64,000 bases of DNA from Gammaproteobacteria bacterium (GTDB lineage: Bacteria > Pseudomonadota > Gammaproteobacteria > Pseudomonadales > Azotimanducaceae), in NCBI GenBank assembly GCA_018656865.1, contig JABHYO010000142.1:1-64000 (forward strand). The letters run 5' to 3'. Positions 21,837 to 32,420 of this stretch are shown here, piece after piece. The notes beneath the pieces were generated by a model. That model had not been told where the DNA came from and ran no database searches. It saw only the letters and a list, made by a program, of their open reading frames with translations. A program made the translations under genes and the position numbers. Each line of letters opens with the position of its first letter. The stretch's first letter is position 1.

Positions 21837-24800
21837 ACTGGTCGTACCCTGGAACCCAGAGCGATCCGATAGAACACCGGGACCGCAACCAGTGTCAGCA
21901 GCGTTGCAAAAAGCAGCCCTCCCATAATGCAGACTGCCATTTCCTTGAAGAATGCATCTGTTAAGAGCGGTGCCATGCCGAACACTGTAGTCAGAGAAGC
22001 CAACATAACTGGCCGCAGCCGGCTCATGCTGGCAGCCATCATCGTACTTATCGTTGTTTCATCTTCTTCAAGACGCATGTCGATTTCAGCGACGAGGACA
22101 ATGCAGTTCTTGATCAGCATACCGGCGAGACTGAGAACGCCGAGGAACGATGGAAAGGTCAGCGGCAGATCGGTGATGATCAGCCCGAGGGAAACACCAC
22201 AGAGAATCATCGGCACCGTCAGCCAGATGACAATAGCCTGCCGTACCGCGCCGAACATCAGGATGGTGATGAAAAACATCATGCCGAACGCCAGTGGAAT
22301 TCGCTGTGCGAGAGATTCGTTTGCCTCGCTGTTACCTTCGAATTCGCCGCCCCATTCCAGCTGATAACCAGTTGGCAGCTCGATGGCCTCGACGCCCGGT
22401 CTTATTCGTTCGAAGTACTCATTCACATTTTCTCCTAGAGGAGGAGATGCGTTGGCGGATATTGTGCGAATGCGCTCACGTCGGAAGACCATTGTGTTTT
22501 CTGCTTCAATCCTGAACTCGCTGACGATCTGGGATACGGGCACATACTGCCTTTGGGCAGGGCTCCAGATCTGACGATCTTTCAGGCCATCGAGGTCGGC
22601 TCGCTCCACGTCGGGTGCGCGGGCGACAATGGGGATAAGTTTGTCGCCGTCCCGCATCAGGCCGATATCCACTCCGTGAGTGTTGTAGGCAAGGGATCGG
22701 GCAAGATCATTCCGTGAAATGCCTGTCACCCGTGCGTTGTCCTCATTAAAAATCGGAGTAAGTTGAAGTGATTGCGGTCGCCAGTCTGTGCGCCCGTCGA
22801 GAAGGTCGTGTTCGAAGTAAATGCCAAGTGCTTCCTCAGCAAGTGCTCGCAGAACCACTGGGTCCGGCCCGGAAAAGCGTGCTACGATTTTGTCGTTGCC
22901 TACAGGGGAGAATTCGATTCGCGTCGTTTTGACCTCGGCGTCGGGCTTGAATGCCTTCACTTCTTCACTGATCTCGGTCATCAGCCTGTTCATTTTTGTG
23001 ACATCCTCGACCTGGATCACCATCTGCCCATAGGCTGGGTTAGGTTGTTCTGTGCGCAGGGTCGTTGCAAAGCGTGGGGCGCCACGTCCGATAAAACTTG
23101 TGACTGAATTGATACCAGGGGTCGCCAGAATGAATTGCTCGAGTGATTCGATGTCGCTCGAAGTTGTGAGAATATCCGTGCCTTCCTGTAGCCGATAGTC
23201 GATAAAGAACAGGGGAGTGTTGTTGCTTGGGAAGAAGCTCGTCTTAACAAACTTCATCGAGTAGAGCGCAGCTGACGTGATCAGGACGATGATGAATGAG
23301 GTGATCCAGGCTCTGCGAAGACCAAAGCTGATCATCCATTCATAGGGCTTGAAGTACCAGGCAGAGTAGAGCTGTTTTTCGTCGACCGCTTCTGTCGACT
23401 TGAGCAGGTAATTGCCCAGCATAGGTACAACGGTAATCGCAAGAACCCAGCTAAGCAGCAGAGAGATGCCGATGACCTGAAACAGCGAAACCAGAAAGTG
23501 GCCACTGTTGTCGTCAGAAAGGCTGATAGGTGCAAAAGCCAGGATGCCGATGACGGTAGCGCCGAGCAATGCATACTGCGTTCTCGAAACTGATTCAGCT
23601 GCAGCTTCCACAGGTGCCATACCGCGCCTGACGCCGACAATCATACCTTCGGCAATGACAATACCGTTATCCACCAGCATACCCATTGCCAGCATCAGTG
23701 CGCCCAGGGAAATTCTCTGTAGCTCAATGTCCAGGATATACATGATTTCCAGAGAGCCCAATACGGTGAGAAACAGGACCACGCCGACAACGGTACCCGC
23801 ACGCCAGCCCATGAACAGGCAAAGTGCGAGGACCACAGTCGCTATCGAGATGGCGAGATTCTTGAGGAAAGTATTGATGGCTTCGTCAACGACCATGTGT
23901 TGTCTGTAGAGGGGCTCGATACTGACACCGAGCGGCAGGCTCTCCTGGATGGTTGCTACGCTGGCATCGACCTCATGGCCGACGTTGACGACATTCCGGC
24001 CTGGTGCAACGGAAACGGCAACGATAAAGGCGGGCTTGCCATCGACCCGTACAATTTCCGGCGGTACTTCTATCTCCGAGCGTTTGATCTCTGCAATGTC
24101 ACTAAGTCTGATGATTTCCGTGGACCCAGGCGTACCGATCTTCATGTCCTTGAGGGAGGCGACATCTGTCAGGGCGGTAGGCTGCGCGATTCGCAGACGC
24201 CGACCGTCAAACATGGTGGAACCGGCTGGAACCACCTGGTTTTCTGACCAGATCCGTCGGCCCAGGTCTTCAATAGACAGACCGAGCCGTGTCAGTCGTG
24301 TGTGATCCAGTTCGACATAGACTGCTTCATGGGGTACGCCCATGGTCGTCACGTTGGCCACGGCGGGGATATGCTGAATTCGTGTTGATATATCCTTGGC
24401 AATATTGTGAATATCAGATTCGTTATATCCCTCTGCTGAAACAGCATAGAGAATGCCAAAGACATCAGTGAAGTCGTCTTCTACCAGAGTGACACCGACA
24501 CCTGGTGGCAGTCGCATTTGCGCTTCCGAGACCCGGCGTCGGACTTCATCAAAGATCTGCTGTGTTTCGCGGGCACCATATTCCTCGAGTAGTTGGATCT
24601 GGATTTCCGATCGGCCCGGCACTGATTTGGAAATCATTTCCTCAATGTGAGCGAGCTCCTGTAGGGAGTCTTCGATTCGATCCGTGACTTCAAGTTCGAC
24701 TTCTTGAGCTGAGGCGCCGGGATAGGTCGTGATGATGTAGGCTACCTTCATCGGGAACGCGGGGTCCTCTAGTCTGCCGACATTGTTGATGCCATGGATG

Positions 24801-24877
24801 CCACCGAACAGGCAGACCAGAATCAGAATCCAGCCGTAGAGCGGATTGTTGATGGTGATTCGTGCGAGATTAGGCAT
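21833..24877 (-). CDS. RND efflux transporter permease (AcrB-like)
   Basis: 1014 aa, duplicated 6-TM layout, GMLVDNGIVIAE and GMLIKNCIVLVAEID. Confidence 0.95.
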   Translation of the reverse strand: MPNLARITINNPLYGWILILVCLFGGIHGINNVGRLEDPAFPMKVAYIITTYPGASAQEVELEVTDRIEDSLQELAHIEEMISKSVPGRSEIQIQLLEEYGARETQQIFDEVRRRVSEAQMRLPPGVGVTLVEDDFTDVFGILYAVSAEGYNESDIHNIAKDISTRIQHIPAVANVTTMGVPHEAVYVELDHTRLTRLGLSIEDLGRRIWSENQVVPAGSTMFDGRRLRIAQPTALTDVASLKDMKIGTPGSTEIIRLSDIAEIKRSEIEVPPEIVRVDGKPAFIVAVSVAPGRNVVNVGHEVDASVATIQESLPLGVSIEPLYRQHMVVDEAINTFLKNLAISIATVVLALCLFMGWRAGTVVGVVLFLTVLGSLEIMYILDIELQRISLGALMLAMGMLVDNGIVIAEGMIVGVRRGMAPVEAAAESVSRTQYALLGATVIGILAFAPISLSDDNSGHFLVSLFQVIGISLLLSWVLAITVVPMLGNYLLKSTEAVDEKQLYSAWYFKPYEWMISFGLRRAWITSFIIVLITSAALYSMKFVKTSFFPSNNTPLFFIDYRLQEGTDILTTSSDIESLEQFILATPGINSVTSFIGRGAPRFATTLRTEQPNPAYGQMVIQVEDVTKMNRLMTEISEEVKAFKPDAEVKTTRIEFSPVGNDKIVARFSGPDPVVLRALAEEALGIYFEHDLLDGRTDWRPQSLQLTPIFNEDNARVTGISRNDLARSLAYNTHGVDIGLMRDGDKLIPIVARAPDVERADLDGLKDRQIWSPAQRQYVPVSQIVSEFRIEAENTMVFRRERIRTISANASPPLGENVNEYFERIRPGVEAIELPTGYQLEWGGEFEGNSEANESLAQRIPLAFGMMFFITILMFGAVRQAIVIWLTVPMILCGVSLGLIITDLPLTFPSFLGVLSLAGMLIKNCIVLVAEIDMRLEEDETTISTMMAASMSRLRPVMLASLTTVFGMAPLLTDAFFKEMAVCIMGGLLFATLLTLVAVPVFYRIALGSRVRPV

Positions 24878-24885
24878 GGCAGATT

Positions 24886-25923
24886 CTACAGAGGACTGAC
24901 CTGCATACCAGGATGCAGCTGACTGGCACCGGTAACGACGATCTGATCTCCGGACTTCAGTCCCTTTAACACAGGAACGCGGTCTTTTGTCGGTGGACCT
25001 GTTTCGACCTGTCGGCGGGATACGCGGTGTGATTCGGGGTCGTAGACCCAGACGGACAGATTGTTATTGCTGACGGGTACGAGGGATGAAGCGGGGATCA
25101 GTATCTGCCCGTCGCTGCTGCCTCGGAGGTGTACTCTTGCAGTTGCTGTCATGCCCGGCAGGATATTCCAGCGCTCTGGTCTATCCATGGTGAAAGATAC
25201 CTCATAGGTTTGTGCCAGTGCTGCTGCCTCACCCCGATTTTCGTGATAGGTAATGGTGAACTTCTCTCCCTCTGCGAATGGAAATTCCGCCCAGCTGGCT
25301 ATCACCTGATCCTGATTGACGGTGGCGAGGAGGTATTCGGGGATATTGATGACAACCTGCAGACTGGTGAGATCGTGCAGGCGGACGATAGGCTCACCGG
25401 GTCGAACATTGACGTGTCGATCGAAGTAGCGGCGCGAAACATAGGCTTTAAATGGTGCATGGATCTGACTGTCCTCGAGCTGCTCCTTGGCCCTACTCAG
25501 CCTCACCTTCTGCAGTTCATAGTGTGAACGGGCGTCTTCCACATGGGATTTAGCAATGCCATTCTCGGCAAGCACCTTGCGTTTACGATTGAGGTCCTGG
25601 GCAGCAAGACGCAGCTGAACCTCGGCTTCCCGTACCGCGAGTTTGAAGTCAGTGGGGTCCAGGGAAGCGATCAGGGATCCGGTAGAGAGCGTCTCACCCT
25701 CACGAATAGGCTGCTCTGCCAGGGGGCCACCGACCTGAAATGACAGATCGACAGATTGCAGGGCCTCAATACGGGCCGAGAACTCGTGGACCACTTCATC
25801 GCTCTGGCTTGTGACGGTCATGATCTTTGCCGGTCTGATGTTCTGGGTTCGGGGCTCCTGTGATGTTCTCTCGGTACATCCGTACAGACAGAGCGTTATC
25901 AGGACGAGTCTGAGAATGTTCAC
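24886..25923 (-). CDS. RND efflux periplasmic adaptor subunit (lipoprotein)
   Basis: Lipobox LYGC, barrel-sandwich/hairpin pattern, next to the RND pump. Confidence 0.92.
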   Translation of the reverse strand: MNILRLVLITLCLYGCTERTSQEPRTQNIRPAKIMTVTSQSDEVVHEFSARIEALQSVDLSFQVGGPLAEQPIREGETLSTGSLIASLDPTDFKLAVREAEVQLRLAAQDLNRKRKVLAENGIAKSHVEDARSHYELQKVRLSRAKEQLEDSQIHAPFKAYVSRRYFDRHVNVRPGEPIVRLHDLTSLQVVINIPEYLLATVNQDQVIASWAEFPFAEGEKFTITYHENRGEAAALAQTYEVSFTMDRPERWNILPGMTATARVHLRGSSDGQILIPASSLVPVSNNNLSVWVYDPESHRVSRRQVETGPPTKDRVPVLKGLKSGDQIVVTGASQLHPGMQVSPL

Positions 25924-26453
25924 GAGATCTCCCCCGCTTTTTTGCTTAGATAGCGATTGACCTTACTTCGTTCCTTACCCTGGAGTGGATTGAGATTGAA
26001 AAGGTCGAGATAGCGTAGCCCCTCATTGGCCAGGAATAGCAGGGTTGCCTCCATCTCGTTGTCCGAGCCGTCTGTTACACGCATGAACGTTGCTTTGAAC
26101 TGATCACGCGCAGGGTCCAGCAGATCGGTGTCTTCGGCGAAGGCGACCAGCAGAGCCAGGGAAGCCCGTTGTTCTGCCGCGGTCATCTCGTCGCGGGCAT
26201 GGAGTAAGGCAGCAAGGGGATTGTCATTGCCTTGCAGCTGGTGGGCATCCATCCGGCTCCGGCTGATCTCGATGAGGTGATCCAGCATGCCGGTGAGTAG
26301 GGCTTTCTTGGAGGCGAAGTGATACAGCACTCCACCTTTTGAGAAGCCTGCTTCTTTGGCGACTGCATCAATCGTCAGGTGATTGGCACCCTGTTGCTCG
26401 ACGACCTTGAAAGCCGCTTCGAGTATTTCGCTGCGTTTGTTATTCTTTCTCAT
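25920..26453 (-). CDS. TetR/AcrR family transcriptional regulator
   Basis: N-terminal HTH ILEAAFKVVEQQGANHLTIDAVAKEAGFSKGGVLYHF. Confidence 0.93.
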   Translation of the reverse strand: MRKNNKRSEILEAAFKVVEQQGANHLTIDAVAKEAGFSKGGVLYHFASKKALLTGMLDHLIEISRSRMDAHQLQGNDNPLAALLHARDEMTAAEQRASLALLVAFAEDTDLLDPARDQFKATFMRVTDGSDNEMEATLLFLANEGLRYLDLFNLNPLQGKERSKVNRYLSKKAGEIS

Positions 26454-26456
26454 GGG

Positions 26457-26490
26457 AGTTTACTAAACCGTCTGGATGGTACAGTAAACT
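26457..26490. promoter_or_regulatory. Probable TetR operator (long palindrome)
   Basis: AGTTTACTaaACCgtctggatGGTacAGTAAACT between the divergent TetR and PhoD-like genes, 4 bp upstream of the TetR start. Confidence 0.75.
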
Positions 26491-26531
26491 ATTTTGGAAT
26501 TTATTGAAACCTGAATGAGGTTGATACCGTT

Positions 26532-27644
26532 GTGAAGACAAAAGTAGCCGCAGTACTTTCAATGTTGAGCCTGGTGTCGGGTTGCATGAACTCGCCATCT
26601 GAGGAATCGACGGTAGTTTCCCATATAGACCGGATCGCATTCGGTTCCTGTGCCGTCCAGGTTGTGCCACAGACATTCTGGTCCCAGATTGCGAATCATG
26701 AACCTGATCTGTTTATCTTTGGTGGGGACAATGTTTACGGTGATCTGAAGATGGTAGACGGCCAGCCCCGGATAGGGGCCGGATCACCAGAACTTCTGGC
26801 CAGCAACTACGAGATGCTGGCGCGGGATTCCCATTTTTCGTCGTTTCGTGATCGCATTCCGATTCTTCCCGTTTGGGATGACCATGATTACGGTGAAAAC
26901 GATGCTGGTGGTTCTTATGAGTACAAGTTGGACTCTGAACGCCAGTTTCTTGATTTCTGGCAGATTCCAGAATCGGATCTGCGGCGATCATACCCCGGGA
27001 CTTATCATGTGGAGATGTACGGCGCCGCCGGTGAGCAAGTTCAGATCATCTTGTTGGATACAAGGTATTTTAGAAGCGAGTTAAAGGAGATTTCTGATCA
27101 GCGGCGAGCCACTGAAAGCGGTCCGGACGCCTCTGGTGTCGCGGGCAAATATATGCCGGACACCGATCCGAAAAAAACGCTTCTGGGCAGTGATCAATGG
27201 CACTGGCTGGAGGAACAGCTACAACAGCCCGCAGACATCCGGTTGATCGTTTCATCTATTCAGGTGCTGGCAGAAGGTCATGGCTGGGAACGATGGGGAA
27301 ACCTGCCGCAAGAACGATCCCGGCTCTTCAACCTGATTGCACAACATGAGGTAAATGGGGTGATATTTCTTAGTGGTGACAGGCACAGAGCTGCACTTTA
27401 TGAGTTGAAGGATTCGGATATCGGCTATCCTCTGGTCGAGTTAACATCCAGCTCACTCAATTACCCTTTTCCCGGTGGAGATGAGATGGGTCCGTACCAG
27501 CTTGGTGAAATGTATGAAGGACCGAATTATTCAACCATTGAAATTGACTGGCAGACGCGCCGTGTTGAACTTAATATTCGGCACTCATCCGGGGAGCCGG
27601 TTAGAAGCAAGGTGGTAGATATCGATAGGTTGAAGTCTTGGTAA
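26532..27644 (+). CDS. PhoD-like alkaline phosphatase D family protein (lipoprotein)
   Basis: Lipobox VSGC; FGSCAVQ, GDNVYGD, WDDHDYGENDAGG, LSGDRHRA. Confidence 0.9.
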   Translation: MKTKVAAVLSMLSLVSGCMNSPSEESTVVSHIDRIAFGSCAVQVVPQTFWSQIANHEPDLFIFGGDNVYGDLKMVDGQPRIGAGSPELLASNYEMLARDSHFSSFRDRIPILPVWDDHDYGENDAGGSYEYKLDSERQFLDFWQIPESDLRRSYPGTYHVEMYGAAGEQVQIILLDTRYFRSELKEISDQRRATESGPDASGVAGKYMPDTDPKKTLLGSDQWHWLEEQLQQPADIRLIVSSIQVLAEGHGWERWGNLPQERSRLFNLIAQHEVNGVIFLSGDRHRAALYELKDSDIGYPLVELTSSSLNYPFPGGDEMGPYQLGEMYEGPNYSTIEIDWQTRRVELNIRHSSGEPVRSKVVDIDRLKSW

Positions 27645-28060
27645 CTCTGATATCCAGCGAAATACCTTTTTCACCTGACCAGCGTCAGAGGCTCCAGGAA
27701 CTGTCTGACCTGATGATTCCGGCCTCAGAACCGATGCCGGGTGCGGGGGACTCGGAGATCTTCGCCGGGACTCTTGAAACGTTGGCGAGACATCAGGAAC
27801 TGGTTGTGCAGACCCTTGACCGTCTTGAATCCCTGGAAGATATTCAAAGCGTCGCCCCGGATTTCGCGCAGGTCTTTCAGACAGCGGTTGCGACGAGTTA
27901 CTACCGTGACGATCGTGTTCTTGAAGGACTGGGCCTTCCGGTGCGTGCACCTTACCCGGAAGGGCACGAAGTTGACAAGACTGACTGGTCACTGCTCGAC
28001 CCGGTTCGTAAACGAGAACCCTTTTACAGGAATGTCGGTTGGGATACAGGAGATGACTAA
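27638..28060 (+). CDS. Gluconate 2-dehydrogenase subunit 3-like protein
   Basis: Small protein immediately upstream of and overlapping a GMC oxidoreductase; LSDLMIPASEPMPGAGD. Confidence 0.65.
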   Translation: MVTLISSEIPFSPDQRQRLQELSDLMIPASEPMPGAGDSEIFAGTLETLARHQELVVQTLDRLESLEDIQSVAPDFAQVFQTAVATSYYRDDRVLEGLGLPVRAPYPEGHEVDKTDWSLLDPVRKREPFYRNVGWDTGDD

Positions 28061-29654
28061 CGATATCGTTGATGTCTTGATTATCGGCGCCGGTGCTTCC
28101 GGTGCAGCGATGGCCTGGAGTCTAACTGATACACGCATGAAAATTCTCTGCCTGGAGCAGGGAGATTGGGTAAAGCCGACTGACTATCCCACCAACGGCC
28201 GGGACTGGGAATCTCGCCCAGACTTTGCCGGAAGTCCCAACGTTCGATGTCGACCGGAGGACTATCCCATTAATGATGCGAACTCTCCGATCAAGCCCGT
28301 CAATTTCAACGGCGTCGGTGGAGGAACGGTTCTCTATATGGCGCACTTCCCGCGATTTCACCCTTCGGATTTCAGGACGAAAACACTGGATGGCGTCGGT
28401 GAAGACTGGCCACTCAGTTATGGCGATCTTGAGCCTTTTTTTGCAGAAAACGATCGGATGATGGGCGTTGCGGGTATCCCTGGGGACCCAGGTGTCCCCG
28501 CGAAGGAGGGGTTACTGCCGCCGGTACCGTTGGGTGTCTTGGGTGAAACTGTTGCCAACGGGTTCAATCAACTCGATTGGCACTGGTGGCCCTCAGAAAG
28601 TGCAATTGCTACTGAAGCATTCCGCGGTCGTGACAAATGTCTGAACCTGGGACCCTGTGCCACAGGTTGTGCCCAGGGAGCGAAAGCCAGTACCGACATC
28701 ACCTATTGGCCGGAGGCCATCCGTCGTGGTGTGGAACTGAGAACGAGATGCCGTGTACGCGAGATTACCGTCAGAGCTGATGGGTTTGCCGACGGAGTGA
28801 TCTATGTCGATGCTGATGGCATTGCGCAGCGGCAGAAAGCAGAGGTTGTCATCGTCGCTGGTAATGCCATCGGTACGCCGCGATTGCTGCTCAATTCAAC
28901 ATCGAATCTATTTCCTGATGGCCTGGCCAACAGTAGCGGGCTGGTTGGCAGAAATCTGATGCTGCATGCCATGGCATTAACCCAGGGTGTATTCGATAAA
29001 CCACTTAAGGGCTACCAGGGGCCGATCGGCTGTTCGCTGTGGAGCAAGGAATTCTACGAAACAGATCTGCGTCGTGGTTTTGCGCGGGGCTACACCATGG
29101 AGATTCTTCGGGGCAGCGGACCCGTCGCTGCAGCACAAATGGGCATGGCGACCGGTGTACTGCCATGGGGGGAAGGCCATCATGAAGCCTTTCGTCAGAT
29201 GTTCGACAGGACCGCGGCAATCTGTGCGGTCTGCGAAGATCTGCCGGAAGAACACAATCGTGTGACCCTGGATCCTGAACTTACCGATTCAGATGGGATT
29301 CCGGCCGCGCGCATTGATTACCAATTGGGAGACAACAGCCAGAAAATGCTTCGACATGCAGGTGAAAGGTGTACCGAAGTGCTCAACGCAGCCGGAGCCG
29401 TTTTCGTTGCGCCGACGATTACCAGCGGTGTCGTCAGTGGACATGCCATGGGAACGACCCGAATGGGGCGCGATGCCTCGTCTTCCGTTGTCAATGAATG
29501 GGGCCGCAGTCACGATGTCAAAAACCTCTTTATCGCCGACAGTAGTATGTTTGTGACCTCGGGTGGTGTGAACCCCACCAGTACATTGCAGGCGCTTTCA
29601 CTTTACGTTGCAGACAATATCAAGGCACGGCTTGCCAATCTGTTTGATGACTGA
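28053..29654 (+). CDS. GMC family oxidoreductase
   Basis: MTNDIVDVLIIGAGASGAAMAW FAD motif; C-terminal SGHAMGTTRMG and ADSSMFVTSGGVNPTSTLQALSL. Start is an internal ATG overlapping the upstream stop, not ORF-track 27741. Confidence 0.92.
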   Translation: MTNDIVDVLIIGAGASGAAMAWSLTDTRMKILCLEQGDWVKPTDYPTNGRDWESRPDFAGSPNVRCRPEDYPINDANSPIKPVNFNGVGGGTVLYMAHFPRFHPSDFRTKTLDGVGEDWPLSYGDLEPFFAENDRMMGVAGIPGDPGVPAKEGLLPPVPLGVLGETVANGFNQLDWHWWPSESAIATEAFRGRDKCLNLGPCATGCAQGAKASTDITYWPEAIRRGVELRTRCRVREITVRADGFADGVIYVDADGIAQRQKAEVVIVAGNAIGTPRLLLNSTSNLFPDGLANSSGLVGRNLMLHAMALTQGVFDKPLKGYQGPIGCSLWSKEFYETDLRRGFARGYTMEILRGSGPVAAAQMGMATGVLPWGEGHHEAFRQMFDRTAAICAVCEDLPEEHNRVTLDPELTDSDGIPAARIDYQLGDNSQKMLRHAGERCTEVLNAAGAVFVAPTITSGVVSGHAMGTTRMGRDASSSVVNEWGRSHDVKNLFIADSSMFVTSGGVNPTSTLQALSLYVADNIKARLANLFDD

Positions 29655-29726
29655 TGACTCAGGCTGAATCATTAGGTGGGGGTTTTTGGGCTAAACTGAA
29701 AGGCATCATATCAATGACAGTCAAAA

Positions 29727-31532
29727 ATGAGTGAAGCCGCGCAGGAGAATATAGAAAGGGCCAAGGGCAAATCTATCGGGCCTCTCCGAATGCTGATACC
29801 GTTTATCACACCTTACAAAGGTGTCCTCTTCATCGCGATCTTTGCGCTGCTGGCTTCATCAGCAGCATTGCTTGCAATGCCTATTGCCGTTCGCAATGTT
29901 ATCGACCATGGATTCTCGGTCGAGGATGCCGCCAATGTCGATCGGTATTTCCTGATTCTTCTGTTCTTCTCCCTGGCGATCGGTTTTTTCGGTGCCGCCC
30001 GGGCATATTTTGTCTACTGGCTGGGTGAGCGGGTGGTTGCTGATCTGCGTGAGAGTGTATTCAGGCACGTGATTTATATGGATCCCACTTTTTTCGAAAC
30101 GACCAAGCTTGGTGAAGTACTTTCCAGACTCACGGCTGATACGACGCTCATCCAGTCGATCTCCGGTGTCGGGGTATCCATTATTTTGCGTTCGTCCATT
30201 CAATTCGTTGGCGGACTCGCCTTACTCGCCTACACCAATTTTAAGTTGATGGGGATTCTGCTCTTGCTTTTTCCATTGATTGTCATCCCCATTCTTGCCC
30301 TTGGGAACTGGTTACGGCGACTGTCTCGGGCCTCTCAGGATCGAGTTGCGGACGCGAGTGGTCATGCAGCAGAAGCGCTTGGCAGTGCTCAGACGGTGCA
30401 GGCTTTTGTGGCAGAAAAGTTGGAGGTCAAGCGTTTTGCCGAGGCCATAGAGATGAGTTTCAGGACGGCGGTTCGTCGCAACAAGGTACGCGCACTTCTG
30501 ACGACCGTTGCAACCGCGAGCGTTTTTGGTGCGTTGGTTTTTGTACTCTGGATCGGTGCCAAGGCCGTGCTCGAAGGGACAATGACTGGCGGTGAACTCG
30601 GTCAATTTGTTTTATACGCGATGTTCGTAGGCGTCGCGGCCGGGTCCCTGAGTGAGGTCTGGGGTGAAATTCAGCGGGCTGCGGGTGCCATGGAAAGACT
30701 GGGTGAACTGTTATCTATACAGCCCGTGATCAAGCCGCCGGCTGATCCAACTCCTCTGCCACATCCAGCGAAGGGCGATGTCTGTCTGAACAAAGTGAGT
30801 TTCTCTTATCCTTCCAGAAAATATGAATTAGCTCTCAGCGACCTTTCGCTGGACATTCGAAGTGGCGAGCATGTCGCAATTGTTGGCCCATCAGGTGCAG
30901 GTAAGAGCACAATTTTTCAGTTGCTACTCAGATTCTATGACCCCCAGCAGGGATCCATCACGATTGATGGCGTCGATATTCGCCATGCGGATCCACAGGA
31001 TGTGCGTTCAGTGACAGCTATTGTGCCCCAGGACTGTGTCGTCTTTGGTGAAAGCGCAGCCGACAATATTCGGTTTGGTAAACCTGGGGCGAGTGACGAT
31101 GAGGTCATTGCCGCAGCGAAAGCTGCATCAGCGCATAGCTTCCTGAGGGATTTGCCAGACGGATACGCGACCTATCTTGGAGAAAAGGGGGCGCGTCTTT
31201 CCGGAGGTCAGAAGCAACGAATAGCGATTGCGAGAGCCATTCTGGCGGATCCGGCGATACTGCTGCTGGATGAGGCCACCAGTTCGCTCGATGCTGAAAG
31301 TGAACGGTTGGTGCAGGATGCACTGGCAGCATTGCAGCAGAACAGAACCACCATCGTAATTGCGCACCGGCTCGCAACCGTGCTGGAAGCTGACAGGATC
31401 GTGGTGCTGGAAGCAGGCCGTATGGTCGACGTCGGTCGCCATCTCGACCTGGTGCAGAGAAATGACATCTATGCCCGCATGGTACAACTGCAGTTCGGCG
31501 AGATCCCCGAGGGCTCGAAGCGGCTTGCATGA
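29727..31532 (+). CDS. ABC transporter, fused transmembrane and ATP-binding (exporter type)
   Basis: N-terminal 6-TM region; GPSGAGKST, LSGGQKQRIAIARA, ILLLDEATSSLDAESE. Confidence 0.95.
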   Translation: MSEAAQENIERAKGKSIGPLRMLIPFITPYKGVLFIAIFALLASSAALLAMPIAVRNVIDHGFSVEDAANVDRYFLILLFFSLAIGFFGAARAYFVYWLGERVVADLRESVFRHVIYMDPTFFETTKLGEVLSRLTADTTLIQSISGVGVSIILRSSIQFVGGLALLAYTNFKLMGILLLLFPLIVIPILALGNWLRRLSRASQDRVADASGHAAEALGSAQTVQAFVAEKLEVKRFAEAIEMSFRTAVRRNKVRALLTTVATASVFGALVFVLWIGAKAVLEGTMTGGELGQFVLYAMFVGVAAGSLSEVWGEIQRAAGAMERLGELLSIQPVIKPPADPTPLPHPAKGDVCLNKVSFSYPSRKYELALSDLSLDIRSGEHVAIVGPSGAGKSTIFQLLLRFYDPQQGSITIDGVDIRHADPQDVRSVTAIVPQDCVVFGESAADNIRFGKPGASDDEVIAAAKAASAHSFLRDLPDGYATYLGEKGARLSGGQKQRIAIARAILADPAILLLDEATSSLDAESERLVQDALAALQQNRTTIVIAHRLATVLEADRIVVLEAGRMVDVGRHLDLVQRNDIYARMVQLQFGEIPEGSKRLA

Positions 31533-31577
31533 TCGCTGGAAAAAGCCAGAAAGATAAAACGTGAGAGAAAACTGAAT

Positions 31578-32372
31578 ATGACTAGAGGCTTGAGAGGTGG
31601 AAGACTGAGTGGAAAGACCGCCCTGATAACCGGCGCCAGCCGGGGTATCGGCAGATGTATCGCAGAAGCATTTGCCGGGGAAGGAGCGGATTTGATCCTA
31701 ACGGCGACTAGCCTCGAAGGGCTCACTGAAGTTGCTGAAAATGTGCAAGCCCTTGGGGCGAAATGTGACTTGATCGCAGCCGATCTCGGTGACGAGAGTG
31801 AGACGGATCGTCTGTTTCAGAAAGCCGTGAAAGCTTCAGGTGAGGTCGAGATCCTGGTGAACAACGCCGGGATATACCAGGGCAAACCATTTGAGCAGTA
31901 CACGATGGTTGAACTCGACCGATTGATGAAGGTGAACGTCTACGCAGTTTTTAGACTGACTCAGCTCGCTGTAGTACACATGAAGACGTTGGGGCGAGGC
32001 AAGATCATCAACATTGGGTCGACAGCAGGCAAGTGGGAAAGTGCGAATCAGGCGGCCTATAACACAACCAAGCATGCGGTTGTCGGTATGAGTAAATGTG
32101 TTGCACTTGAAACAGCAGCGTACGGCATCAACGTCAACACGATCTGTCCAGGGATGGTAGAGACGGATATGTTTCAGGACTTCGAAGTGCATGCAGACGC
32201 CGCGGGTGTTTCACTGGATCAACTGAAAGAGCAGGTACATGCCAGAATTCCATTGGGTCGTTTTCTGCAGCCAGGAGAGATTGCCCCGCTTGCTGTTTAT
32301 CTTGGCAGTGCCGAATCCGATGGGATGACCGGACAGACCCTAACTATCTCGGGTGGCATGCGAATGGGTTAG
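31578..32372 (+). CDS. SDR family oxidoreductase
   Basis: TGASRGIGR, NNAG, YNTTKHAVVG. Confidence 0.93.
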   Translation: MTRGLRGGRLSGKTALITGASRGIGRCIAEAFAGEGADLILTATSLEGLTEVAENVQALGAKCDLIAADLGDESETDRLFQKAVKASGEVEILVNNAGIYQGKPFEQYTMVELDRLMKVNVYAVFRLTQLAVVHMKTLGRGKIINIGSTAGKWESANQAAYNTTKHAVVGMSKCVALETAAYGINVNTICPGMVETDMFQDFEVHADAAGVSLDQLKEQVHARIPLGRFLQPGEIAPLAVYLGSAESDGMTGQTLTISGGMRMG

Positions 32373-32420
32373 CCCCTGAGTTAGCATTCATGACCTTCGA
32401 GATAGATGCTTCGGCCTGGC

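Noticed and set aside
27741-28052. N-terminal extension of the GMC oxidoreductase ORF
   Set aside because: Overlaps the subunit 3-like gene out of frame; the FAD-binding N-terminus begins naturally at ATG 28053.
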